In this document: piece after piece, positions 53,615-64,000 of the stretch
How positions within the stretch are numbered: the stretch's first letter is position 1
How the letters are laid out: every line of letters starts with the position of its first letter
Source of the DNA: Cercospora beticola
Lineage: Eukaryota; Ascomycota; Dothideomycetes; Mycosphaerellales; Mycosphaerellaceae
Length of the DNA: 64,000 nt
Reading direction: 5' to 3'
Assembly: GCF_033473495.1 (NCBI RefSeq)
Contig: NC_088935.1
Location: 5,332,001-5,396,000 of the forward strand
Made by a program: the position numbers and the translations under genes
Notes under the pieces: model-generated
The model's input: the letters and a program-made list of their open reading frames with translations, nothing else
Databases searched by the model: none
What the model was told of the DNA's origin: nothing

Positions 53615-56600
53615 GGTGGAGGTGCGGTGAGGCGCGCCAGGAAGACTGGTGGCCGTGGATCGAGTGGGAAAGATGTGGTCGTGGCCGGTATGGGTGTTTC
53701 GCGGTGCGAAGGTGGTGGAGCTGGCGTCTGCCGCGTCACTGCGCAGCCAGGATCAACCGGATTGGTGCTCTGAGCTGTGTCGGGCAGAGGTGAATGGCGG
53801 CGGGAGGTCTCTGCTGCGGACGGGTCGTCGTATCCGCGTCGTGTTCGGAGCGACGCTGTGCGGTGGAGAAGCGACAGCAACGAGCGATGTCGATGGGCGT
53901 GGCTGCGGTGGAAACGAGCGTGATGGCATGCGAACGATGCCGGAATGCAGAAGGACTCGCAGCGAGGCTGGCGGAGCGGCGGGGCGGTGGGCGTGTCCCA
54001 GCAGCAGGCCGATCGGACGACACGCGCGGTGGAGGAGGCAGAGGGTGCAGCAGTGTGCAGCGGCGTGCAGTCAGTCGGCGGTCGAAGCAGACAAGACAGG
54101 CCAGCAGATGGCGGGCGAGATGGAGCAGCGCAGCAGCAGCTCGGCGACGCCAAAAAGGCAAAAGACGCACAGGCGCGCACAGGCGAGCGCAGGCACGCCC
54201 CCGGCAAAGCTGCATGCACGACCTCTGGCTCACAGGCAGGAAGTGGGTGCACGCTGACGCCAGCCAACACACGCACGCAAATACTGATGTCTATCGATGG
54301 ATATGTCGATCTCGGTGTCGAATGCCCTCTCAAATATTCACCTCTCCCTCATCGTTGTTCCTCCCCCTCGGATTGCCAGCGCGCTCCCCATTCATGGCTG
54401 ACACCGCCTCTCTATCTCTGCTGCCACTCCGACAGGCAATCTCGCACAGCAGCAACCACATGCGCGTTCTCGTTGGCTGACATGGTGGCGATTGCGCACC
54501 GCTCTCAACGGATGTCCTGTTCCCGGATACCCTCCATCAATGCGTCTCTCGCTGCGCGGTGGCGAGCGGACGCTTCGGAGGCTGGCGGTGCAGTGCTCTG
54601 TAACGCTGGCATCGACCCAATGCCGCCGCCGCTCGAGTGCGATGCATCAATCGACGCCAGGATCCGCCATATGGCGGCCTATGCGCTATGATCTCCCTGC
54701 TCGTCCGACGCTCGCATCATCGCCAACATCATCATCCATATCCGCTGTACACATTGCTACATCATGGTCGGCCGGCCGTGTCACCGACCACCGCACTGTC
54801 TTGAACCATGATTGATTTTAATTTTCACTGCATTCGCAGGAATCACGCCCTCTTCACGGCCCGTGTCTCATCGCATGCGTAAGCGTACCACGAGCGCGAC
54901 CACCTTATCACCGTAGCGGTGATTAGTCCACATCCAACGGCCCTGTCAGACAAGAGACCGCCTGTGTGGCTTTGTGAACATCCTGGAAAACACAGACGAA
55001 CTGATCTCTGTTAGCGCCGGATGCGAGCGGCGACTGGCCATCCTCGTGGCCTCTCCTGGACCGCTGCTGAGAGTGATGAGAATGATTTGCACCTGCAACA
55101 TGCACCAACATACCAGGGCCCGTCCGGTGCAACTCCCAGCCGTCTCCGTGTCTCTCGTCTGATTCGGACTGCCGCCAACTTCAGCCACACGTGCCAGACG
55201 TTCAAGAGCGAAATGAACTCAATTCGGTCAAAGTTGGCAGCCTTCAGCCTCGAGCAGGGCACGGAAGAGAGCCCGTTGGACCGCCGGTGGTCTGTGCCCA
55301 CATTTGTCCCTTCGCGTGCGCGTCTGACAGCTCGAGATCGGTGATGAGCCAATTCCACCCGTCGTGTTGCATCGCGACTGTTTCATGATCCGGACGTTTT
55401 ACATCTGTCTTGCTTGTGTGGTACAGCTTCACGGTATGACAGCTTTCACACCTTCATCTGCGTGCGCACAAGGGGCGAAAAGCAAAAAGCACTATTTCCA
55501 GCATCAGCAGCTATCCGCGTGGCGCGTCCGCAGAGCACGTTGTCTCGCGAGCGCGCGCCCGCGCTGTCGGCATTCATTCGTGGTTGTTGCCGGCATCAGC
55601 CGCTGATAACATTGATTGAACTTTTTCTCGCGGGCGTTGGAGCTGAACCTTGGCTCGGAGATACACATTATGCGAGACGACGATATCGATGCATACACCA
55701 CGCCTCCTCTACCAGGGCGGAACACTTGACTTGCATATACACGACGTCCACGTTGTGCTGCTCTTCTTCCTGCGTTCCACCTCAGCAATTCCCGCGATCG
55801 TCCTGTCGTGCTGATCTGGCGCATGGCAGGATGAGAATGCTGCCCATTGTTGAGAGCCAAGTGTCCAGGTTTCCGGAACAGATTTAGAAACAAGCGGCAT
55901 GCAGGTGGTTCAACGTGCGCGTCGCGGAAGCTCTCCCACGATGAATAGCCGTCCGGCTTTGCTCTTCTGCTTCTCTGCGTCAAGCTTGTGCCAATGACGG
56001 AGTTATGCACAGCAGAGAAGCGCTGAGAGAACGCAGTGGTCCGCGCAGAGCAACAAGACGTTATAGCAACGTCAGATTTAATGTCGAATGGGCCAATTTT
56101 TGGTGGTTCGTGACATCAAACGCGAAACCAACGCGACGCGACGCCGTCTTAGTCAGCTTCCTTGTCGCACCACCCGACGGTGCAACACTCACAGCGGACG
56201 CCGTCAATCGCAGTTGCTTTCTCCATCCTGCTGAAGATCGTTCTTCTCTCCGCTTCGGTTCGAACATTATTGCGACAGCTTCAGCAGCAACGTCTTCGTC
56301 ACCAAACCATGACCAACGCACCACTGTGGCGTGACAAGACCTGACCAAGGAAAGTTGAAACCACGCTTGAAAATACCACTAACTACCGAGGGCGGTGCGT
56401 GTACGCCGTACGCTATACGCTGTACGCCGCTCGAACTTGCGAGAGAGCGGGAAAGAAAAGCGATGCTAGCGACCACGCGAGCGCACCGAGCCCTGCCGGT
56501 CTTCTTGTTTGCCGTATTCTGTCCGAAATTGGGCTCTGTAGCTTCTCCGCCAACTCCAACTCCAACTTGCCCATCTTTTCATGGTCGCTGGATGTGATGA

Positions 56601-58494
56601 ACTTCAACTGACGAACATGATCTACAACAAGTTTTCCTTTCGGTGTGTGCTCCGGCGAAGGATGTGCATTGATGATGCATGACGCGACAGCTTTGTGACG
56701 ATCTTCCTTGTCGGTGACTCCGTCGCTTGTAGAGTTTGACAACCCCTATGCACTTCCGTATGTGGCATCTTTCGCTGCAGGCTTGGCGGCGCTACGGTGT
56801 ACTACTGACTTTCCAAGAGTACAAGGATTTCCCGTTTCGAACAAAAAGATCTTCGAAGCTGGAGCTTCTGGAAGAGCTATTGGAGGTTCTGTAGGTGCTA
56901 TTGCACTGGCTTTGCCGATTAATACGAAGGTGTTTTTGACGAATCACTGTGGGAAGAAATGCATGAATACGAATAGATGCTTCTGAGCTTTCTTGCGACT
57001 GGTTCTGACGTCGGCGCTGTTGATCTTCTTCTACAGGCCTCGGTGCCGGTATACACTCGTCATGGCCTTGCGTACTGCCTTGCCTGATGTGCTTGCAAAG
57101 TGACTTTGTCGAAAGAAATAGCACGCCCTCGAAAAGAAAATCGGCCCCGACGCACGAACATATTATGGGAAGAGAACAATTCACATGACAAGCAAACTCA
57201 CCGCTGATCTATTGGACAAGATTCCATCTAACGTCGTTGTCATATAACGCCATATATAGCCCAGGGTTTCACAATAAGCTTGCATATCCTTCCTCTCCCC
57301 CCGCGATCTACATCTACGAAATCCTACTCGTGCACACGTGGCAACGGTGTTACATGGAAACGGTGCGGGTGAGATGATGAGATGAGATGAGAGGTCTATG
57401 GTGTGGCGTATGTACGCATCTTTCCTGACTCAGAGTCACAAGTTGACTAGTAGGCATATACTTCACGATGAGATCTGCTTACCGCCCGCGCCTCTTGATC
57501 CTTCCAATTCATGTCCTTCCCGTGTGTGTGGGATAGGTTTGCGGAGCAAGCGCCTGAAGATAGGAGTGCAGTAGCCCTAGCACTGATATAGGGCAGAACC
57601 GAATTGAATTGGGGTATGGCCCGGGCGCTTGGAAGTATAAGATAGCCTTGTAGGATCTACGGTACATAAGTCTATGCTGTCGACTCGCTGCGTTTTTCTG
57701 GGAAGTCGAGGGACGTTTGTTGGAATGGAAGATTTAAGAGGTTGGTGGTAGGTGGTGGTCTTGGCTTGGAGGTGTGTCGGATGATGAGCTTTCCGACCAG
57801 AAGGATTTGTAGGGGTCTAGATTTGCGCTGCACAGGAGAATTGGTTTGGTACCAAGTGAAGTTGGTATGGGGGATTGGATGATGGTATCTGGAGTCTGTC
57901 GAGTGATAGTGTTATGTGTGTTCTGTTATGCGCCCTGATGCTGGCGAATGATGATGCTGAGATGTAGGTGGTATTGATCGATGTGGAACGATCAATAGCA
58001 GGAAGCGAGTTTGGTGACGATGTCTTTCGTGCCTACTGGACTCCTATTGAAAATCGCCACAATGAGCCGATTCTGCAAAGGAAGACAACTGCATCTGCGA
58101 AATTGATGTGGCCGGGCGTCTACGATAGGAGGTGTGATCGTGTCCCTCCTGGAAGCAAAGGCAGCCAACTATTGCAACAGAGGCCCCCAGGCGAACTGCT
58201 TTCCTGGTGCACCTTCAGACTGAGCGCGAAAGAGAACTCTCGGAGCTCCTAGGGCACAGTCTGGTCCTTCGTCGAGCCCAATGCTTCTGCCCAGATGATT
58301 TCGACGACCGATATAGCAAGGTATTTGGCTAATGTGATTCGAGATCTTTGACCACAAAGGCGTTCGGCTTGGATGATCCTCCATCTGGAGAAATGAGGCA
58401 CATTTCGATTGTATGATATCCCATGTGCGAGTGCTCCGCAAACCATGCGATCAATCTTCTCCTGACCGAAGTAAATGTCGATTTCTACTGCATC
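53615..58494. other. gene-poor region, 4.9 kb
   Basis: No gene supported. Between 53615 and 54700 the sequence is GC-rich and open on several frames of both strands at once (up to 292 codons). The readings are Arg/Ser/Cys/Pro-rich, which indicates composition rather than coding. Later parts hold only frames of 60-168 codons without domains. GATGA-rich simple sequence lies near 57370-57400. No tRNA or known repeat recognised. Confidence 0.45.
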
Positions 58495-59967
58495 TTAAGA
58501 GCACATCTCAAGATCCAGATTGCTTCCTGCCATTCCAGGGCCGTTGACTAATTCATCGTACTGCTTCTCAGCAGTCTTCCCATCTTCTGGCTTTCCTCTC
58601 AGTCGTGCGGCTTTCACGACTGCGTTGAACTGGTAAAGAGATAGCTTCCGCCATTTCTTAAGCTTCGATCGTTCGACTTCGGCTCCTGATTTGGCTGCGA
58701 GCGTGGGTGAAGTGCAGACTTCTGTCATAGCAACATCCGCGGTGTCCTCGTCCATACACATGGCGGAGTCTGCCGGGCTTGTCGGAGAGGAAGGGCTGCA
58801 GGAGGTCGTATTTTGCGTCGTCTTTGGCGGGAAGGAAGTGACCTGTCTGCCCTGCTCTTCCTCCAGCACCACGCCGCACCTCGAGATCTCCTTCTCTATT
58901 TCTGACAGCGCTTGCTTCAGCTCTTTCTCCTCGTCATTCCAGGACCTGAGCTTCAACCAATGCTCCGCCAACGTCCGGTCATTCTCCGTCTCAAGAAGAT
59001 CACTGAAGCGTCCCTCGACATTCTCCTTGTCTGCATCGTGACAAGCACACCAAATGCTGAAAGGAACGATCTTCTTTCGTCGCTTCTCTGCCTCCCTCAG
59101 CATATTCTGCAACTTCTCTCGCTTCTCTCTGCTCGCTTTTTCCTCCCGCTTCAACCGATTCTTTCTGGTCCAGACCAGGTGTCCATTGATCTCATCCTCA
59201 CTGTCATAAATGAACCTCTTGGACTTGATAGCCCTCCATTCCTTGTCGCCCTTAAGTTTTGCGATCGCTCTCTCCTGCCTTACATGAACGGGCTTTTCGT
59301 CCAACGTCTTCGCCACGCCCCGTGGATCGTATACATCGACCAGCTTTTTGACAGCGTAGAACCGCATAGTGTTGAGGGCTGTTTGCTCTGGAGCATTAGA
59401 TTCCGATGACCAACGTCCTCCCCGCAAAAGGTGACGCATCTTGGGACTGGAACTTTCAATACGGTTAACAAGCTTCTCTCGCTCTTTGGGTGTTTGTTGG
59501 AATGCGGCTTGGAGATCTTTGTTGCCTGCTCTTTCTTCGGTACTGTAGATGTTGCCGTTGTCATTGACTAGAGTGCTCTCGATGTTGCTGAGAAACTGAG
59601 AACTTCCAAAGCCCTTGGAACTGCTGTATCCCAAGACTTGACTGTCGAAACTCTTCTTGCTGACGAAGGAGTTGAAGGTCTTTCTCAGTTCCTCGACCTC
59701 GTCCAGTGTGGCATGGAAGATGTAGGCTAGGTTGCCGGAAGTGTAGCTCAGGTAGTTTTCCACATCCTTAGGAGGTTCGATCTGATTGTGCATAGCATCC
59801 CGTGGTTGAGGATTCGAATAGAGCAAAGGCGGTGCGGTGTTGGCAAGTAGGAATTCATGGATGGCTTTGGTTGGAATGCGACTTGGGAAGAAGACGTCGC
59901 TCACTGCATCGTCGCCAGTTGAAGTCGTGACGGTCGGTTCCTCATGATCGATGCTGAAGAGCTCCAT
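58495..59967 (-). CDS. hypothetical protein with coiled coil, 490 residues
   Basis: One uninterrupted frame from MELFSIDHEEPTVT. The N-terminal third is mixed (FLLANTAPPLLYSNPQPRD, ENYLSYTSGNLAYIFHATLDE). The middle has a strongly charged helix suited to a coiled coil (RKNRLKREEKASREKREK, MLREAEKRRKK) and a conserved-looking IWCACHDADKENVEGRFSDLL. Another helix with EEKELKQALSEIEKEI follows. The C-terminal part is Ser/Thr/Pro-rich, then KLKKWRKLSLYQFNAVVKA. No known domain is recognised. A nuclear location would fit the basic clusters. Length and codon use favour a real gene. Confidence 0.75.
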   Translation of the reverse strand: MELFSIDHEEPTVTTSTGDDAVSDVFFPSRIPTKAIHEFLLANTAPPLLYSNPQPRDAMHNQIEPPKDVENYLSYTSGNLAYIFHATLDEVEELRKTFNSFVSKKSFDSQVLGYSSSKGFGSSQFLSNIESTLVNDNGNIYSTEERAGNKDLQAAFQQTPKEREKLVNRIESSSPKMRHLLRGGRWSSESNAPEQTALNTMRFYAVKKLVDVYDPRGVAKTLDEKPVHVRQERAIAKLKGDKEWRAIKSKRFIYDSEDEINGHLVWTRKNRLKREEKASREKREKLQNMLREAEKRRKKIVPFSIWCACHDADKENVEGRFSDLLETENDRTLAEHWLKLRSWNDEEKELKQALSEIEKEISRCGVVLEEEQGRQVTSFPPKTTQNTTSCSPSSPTSPADSAMCMDEDTADVAMTEVCTSPTLAAKSGAEVERSKLKKWRKLSLYQFNAVVKAARLRGKPEDGKTAEKQYDELVNGPGMAGSNLDLEMCS

Positions 59968-60611
59968 GGTGTTGGGATGCCAAGCTCTTTACGTGGCGAT
60001 GAATGTTTGTTGAAGTCGTTGTTGAAGATCTGAATTGTAAGCTTGCCATCATGTTGTCTTGTGATAAATGCTGATCGCAACAAGTGAGATGGCGCAGCAT
60101 CTTTCACTTGACGAGCTCTACCTTGTGAGAACCTGTTCGTAGTGGTGATTGAAGCTGCTGCCTACAAGTGAGTAGTTTCCATCCTTCAACTTAGACATGC
60201 TGGTGGATTCTTTGTGAATACCTCAAACACCAAAGTGGGCGTTGAGGGTCTTGTACGAAAGAAGTGAAAGTGAGGTGATGCTGGATATCGATGATTCGCA
60301 TGATGGCAGAGGCGTTCTGCGACTTTGTAGAGAGGCTGCAGAAATCCACGTCGCCACTAAGCGCAAGAAGGAGGTTATGATGGGGAGGAAATGATATTCA
60401 TTACATTCGTCCTATACACATTGTCCAAGGGGGCCCTGTGTTGACTCATGATCGTTCCGGCAGTACTGTTCATCCATTCATAGCCTGCCCTTGGTTTGGG
60501 AAAAGAGTTTCCTCCAAAGCTACCATTGCGTGCTACTGTTCTCATACAACACGGCGTCCCAGCCCAGCGTCATCTCATCAAGAAATGCGCGCTGACAGAA
60601 AGGCTGCTAAT
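59968..60611. other. intergenic, 0.6 kb
   Basis: Upstream of the 490-residue gene and downstream of the repeat-bearing wall-protein gene. No gene supported. Confidence 0.4.
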
Positions 60612-61148
60612 CTACACCATGGCAGCAAAACCAGCTACAGCCATGAGAGCGGCTACACCTGCTCCCTTGCCAGTATTGCCAGCGGCAACACCGGTATAAA
60701 CGACTGGACGGGTGGATGATGGGCGCATGGATACGGTACCAGATGGCTGTTGGACCGGAGTCGTGGCTGGTCCGGTTGGGTATGGTGCCTGCGAAGTGGG
60801 CTTGGAGGTTGGCACGGGAAGGAGGGTGTCGATGGTCCGAATCTCATTCGTCGACTGTGGTGGAACTGGTAGAAGCGTATCGATAGTGCGGACTTCGCCA
60901 GTCGACTTTGGCGCTGGGTAAGTGTCGACGATGACTTTGGTAGTTGGGTATGGGACTGGAAGAGGTGTGTCGATGGTACGTTCCCCAGTAGGATATGGGA
61001 CCGGCAGAAGTGTGTCGATGGTGCGCTCTCCAGTAGGATATGGGACCGGCAGGAGGGTGTCGATGATGACCTCGGAAGTCGTATGCGCAGGAGGCACAGC
61101 TGCGGCAGCAACAGCTACCACACTGCAGAAACGGATCAGCGAAGGCAT
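60612..61148 (-). CDS. repeat-bearing GPI-type cell-wall protein
   Basis: 178 residues in one exon. The N-terminus is a signal peptide (MPSLIRFCSVVAVAAAAVPP). About six tandem units of 14-17 residues follow, built on TIDTLLPVPYPTGE: three are near-identical, the others variant (VIVDTYPAPKSTG, TIDTLLPVPPQST). Then comes a Ser/Thr/Pro stretch suited to O-mannosylation. The C-terminus has small residues (YTGVAAGNTGKG) before a hydrophobic tail (AGVAALMAVAGFAAMV), typical of GPI-anchor attachment. It is probably a cell-wall or plasma-membrane surface protein. No cysteine-rich or enzymatic domain is present. No named family recognised. The opposite strand reads a Met/Val-rich frame by reflection only. 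Confidence 0.82.
   Translation of the reverse strand: MPSLIRFCSVVAVAAAAVPPAHTTSEVIIDTLLPVPYPTGERTIDTLLPVPYPTGERTIDTPLPVPYPTTKVIVDTYPAPKSTGEVRTIDTLLPVPPQSTNEIRTIDTLLPVPTSKPTSQAPYPTGPATTPVQQPSGTVSMRPSSTRPVVYTGVAAGNTGKGAGVAALMAVAGFAAMV
60850..61090 (-). repeat. 45-base tandem repeats in the wall-protein gene
   Basis: Units of about 45 bases encode ERTIDTLLPVPYPTG. The two units between about 60975 and 61064 are nearly identical in DNA, and the outer ones are diverged. Such arrays change copy number by slippage or unequal exchange. Confidence 0.85.
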
Positions 61149-62219
61149 CGTGTTTGTGCTTGTGTCGTGGATGCGAAGCTCGCGCTGTCAAGTCGATGTT
61201 TATGTAGATTGTGTATTCTGAACAAACAATGAGGGGTGGATCGGTCCTTCGTTGATGGTGATGACACAACACCTTATATGTACGTCGAGAGTCCTGTCAC
61301 GGTTGAGGAGGAGAGCCAAGCAGCCAAAATTTAGCAGTCAATGCTGTACGAAAATTCCATAACGCCGCTCGCACTGTCCCCACCAAGGCATTGATCTCGC
61401 GACGACAGAAAGTCAAGTTCATGTGTCTCGTGCTTTGTGAATATCATGTGAGGTCGGGTCAATACACGAACATGCCGTTCGACGCCCACTGGCACGGTGA
61501 GCTGTGAGCATTCGTTCTTCCCCCCATAGCAACGGCTTCAACATGCAGACAGTAACCACATTAGCCCTCAACTTGTGTGTTGTTAATAAGCTCGGTCCAA
61601 AGTTGAGAATCCGTCCTTGACATCATCGGTGTATATATAGCTACATTTCATGCCTCGTATTGTGTCTATACTGCTTTTAAATGTCTTGTTATCTTGGCAT
61701 GGCGTCCCTAGCAATGGTTTAAGGTTTGGCCTTCGTACTCTTATTAGTAAATCGATCTCTTTGCATGAACTGTTCTGTAGTCACCATTGCGACCTTCGTA
61801 TACAATGTGACACATACGCCACTGACCGTATAAACTTGATCATGCCAGCCGCCACAATTGGTACAGTGTTGCGACAAATTTCTCAGACGGGGCTATTCAT
61901 CTTGACAAATGCTGTGATCGTGCCCTGCACGTTTGTGTATGCACAGACGTCGCTCGACATTGAGGCGATGGAATAGGTCCAGCGCAGACAACTTCATTGA
62001 GCTGCTTTGCCATCGAAAATGAGCCTGCAGTTGTCAAAGAGAAGTGGTTTGCGAAACGCCATACAGGTAAGTATAGTGAATGCTACAATATGGCACCAAG
62101 CAGCTGGATAACAACAGTGAAGTCATAAGATCTATTTGGTCATTCATTACAATACATGCCGTCAAAACGGACTTTTTTTTCGCAATCTATAGTGCTTGTT
62201 CTTGCATTCCAATCTCGCG
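61149..62219. other. intergenic, 1.1 kb
   Basis: The part 61560-62180 is AT-richer than the surrounding sequence and lies between the wall-protein gene upstream region and the 3' end of the ABC transporter. A 108-codon plus frame at 61650 shows no domain. Confidence 0.4.
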
Positions 62220-64000
62220 CTACTCGACCTTCTTGGTCTTCTTGGTGCGCAGCTTCATCAAGAGGAACACCAACCCATAACTTGAAATGACGAAGATGAC
62301 GCAGATCGCGGCATCGCGCCACCCATAGTAGTAGTCCTTGATGTTCAGTGTCTTGAGCCAATCGCTTCCCTCGCGGTACTGGCATACTTGGCAGCCAGCG
62401 GTCGCATCGGGGTTCAGTAGGTTCGCGCCAGAGCCGACGTTCTGAAGGTAGGATTCTAGGTAGGAACCACAAGTCTGGTTGCCCACTGGGTCAAATATTG
62501 CCAGTTCGCTGTCCTTGCACTCCACCTGGATGTCCCAGCTTGAGAACACCAACATGGAAGAGATGAGATACTTGAAGGGATTCATCCAGTACACCCAATA
62601 TTTCCAGAAGTCCACCATCTGCGAGTACGGCAGGATGATGCCAGAGAAGCCGACCAGGGTGAAGAGAACGATTGGGTTGACGAGCGCCGCAGACATCACA
62701 TTAGGAGCGTACGCTGCAACGAACTGGCCAATTCCGGTGTAGATGAACTCGTACATGAGCATGACGAAGAAGATTGCACCAGCTTTGTTCGAATCTCCGG
62801 GCAGTCCGACCGTCCAGTAGAAGGGCAAGAAGAAGCACACAGTGCAGATCATGAGGTAAGGCATCTCGGAAATGATCAGACTCGCCACGAACGAGATCCA
62901 GCTGTACATCTTGGACTTCTTCTCGCGGGCGTCGTAGATATCTCGTCGCTCGATGAAGAGTGGCTGCAATTGAGCTGTACTGTGCGTTAGTTTTGTTTAT
63001 AAGCCTGACATCGGCAAAGAAGTACTTACAGATAACTCCTGGAGCCACGAAGATGAAGTTGAACATTGCGAACATGCGCAGTTGGAGGTCGCCCACACCC
63101 TGACCAAGCTGCCAGAAGGAGAATCCGGTGTAGAAGCCGAGGATGATGTGCAGCATGAACTTGTTGTTGACATATTGTGTGTTGCGCCACATCGATTTAC
63201 TGGCACGGATCGTTACGACCTTGATTTGTTCCAATAGAGGCGTGGCAAATTCCGATTCAATGTCGTTCTCGGCGGTGACTGAGCGTTGTCGGGATACGGT
63301 GTTGATCAGACTGTCGAGTTCTCCTAGCATCTTGGCGTGTTCGGGCGATTCCAACCAGACCTTGTTCCAGTCTCTCGATGTATCAGTGACCACATCGATC
63401 ATGTGCTCAGCCGGGTTCGTGCCTGGTGGACATGGAGCTCCATTGCGCCCGAAGTAGTCTCGAATCACCTGAGCATCGTCGCCGATGTCGCCGAAATAAA
63501 CAGTGTTACCACCTTTGGCCAACAGGAGAAGCGTGTCGAACTCAGCGAACAACTGAGCGCTAGGCTGGTGAATTGTCACCAGGATAGCCTGACCAGCGGC
63601 AGCGAGCTTCTTCAAGAACCGAACGGTATTGAATGCCGCTTGACCATCAAGACCGGAAGTCTGTAGTTTCGAGTTAGCAATGGATCTAGAAGAGTGTAAG
63701 AGATATTGCTTACAGGTTCATCGAGGAAGATCAGAACACTGGGCTTAGCAACGAGCTCGACTCCGATCGTCAGTCGCTTTCTCTGCTCGATCGTCAAGCC
63801 TGGGTTTCCGGGCGATCCCACGAGACAATCTTCGATGTCACGCATTTCCAGGAGATCCAAAATCACATCGACATATTTCAGCTTCTCTGCACGTGGTGTG
63901 CTATACGGTTGACGTAGGAGGGCAGAGAATTCCAGGGCTTCTCTCACAGTGCTAAATGCGTGTCAGTCATCTTTGTAACAAGGAGAAAGTCCAAGGTTGG
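62220..64000 (-). CDS. PDR-type ABC transporter, 3' part
   Basis: C-terminal half of a pleiotropic-drug-resistance (ABCG) exporter, cut by the right window edge. Visible exons on the minus strand: 63951-63714, 63660-63030 and 62974-62220. Bases 63952-64000 belong to an intron (acceptor TTTAG). The second nucleotide-binding domain shows [13 protein letters not shown], then the ABC signature as [16 protein letters not shown], Walker B LIFLDEP joined across an intron to [10 protein letters not shown], and [13 protein letters not shown]. The second membrane domain has [19 protein letters not shown], then [20 protein letters not shown], about six helices, extracellular cysteines ([21 protein letters not shown]) and a basic end. 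It uses ATP to export lipophilic compounds at the plasma membrane. Confidence 0.95.

Noticed and set aside
53455..54333. 292-codon minus frame and overlapping plus frames of 200-250 codons
   Set aside because: Open on several frames at once in GC-rich DNA, with Arg/Ser/Cys/Pro-rich readings and no domain.

Overview
The window is nuclear DNA of a filamentous ascomycete. The genes are intron-poor. Introns are short, about 49 to 160 bases, with GTRAGT-type donors and CTAAC/CTGAC branch sites a short way before the acceptor. The gene content is typical of Pezizomycotina: a HET-NACHT-ankyrin protein, a sulfotransferase-like P-loop protein, Zn2Cys6-like and C2H2 regulators, a PDR ABC transporter and small secreted proteins. 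I infer a dothideomycete (Capnodiales/Mycosphaerellales-like), but the sequence alone does not prove this. I rebuilt about 26 gene models by joining exons at splice sites. Several genes are invisible in single open frames: two cysteine-rich secreted proteins, a two-helix membrane protein, and the last exons of a BolA, a Ctr and an Mpv17 protein.

Layout. 0-10 kb: sulfotransferase-like membrane protein, C2H2 zinc-finger protein, sugar transporter. 10-19 kb: an Ark/Prk-type actin-patch kinase, then on the minus strand a HET-NACHT-ankyrin gene whose HET domain is broken by an in-frame TGA. 19-30 kb: a GY-rich protein with a Zn2Cys6-like cysteine cluster, a small membrane protein, an unknown 705-residue protein, a CheD-like protein with tandem C-terminal repeats, an ankyrin protein and a LisH-WD40 protein. 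30-40 kb: a housekeeping block with nicotinate phosphoribosyltransferase, Mpv17/PMP22, BolA, two unknown proteins, a Ctr copper transporter and a CorA-like protein. 41-46 kb: a secretion-related accessory block with a CAP/PR-1 protein, a 127-bp palindromic element, repeated upstream modules and two paralogous 10-cysteine secreted proteins. 46-54 kb: second sugar transporter, an SHB17-like phosphatase and a ketopantoate-reductase-like enzyme with a proline-rich tail. 54-58 kb is gene-poor. 58-64 kb: an unknown coiled-coil protein, a repeat-bearing GPI-type wall protein and the 3' part of a PDR ABC transporter that runs off the right edge.

Most neighbours are unrelated housekeeping genes in convergent or divergent pairs and I see no biosynthetic cluster. 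The most unusual part is 42.3-46 kb. There a locus coding for small, secreted, disulfide-rich proteins has been duplicated together with its promoter modules, and one upstream copy carries a palindromic insertion while the sister copy keeps what looks like the empty site.
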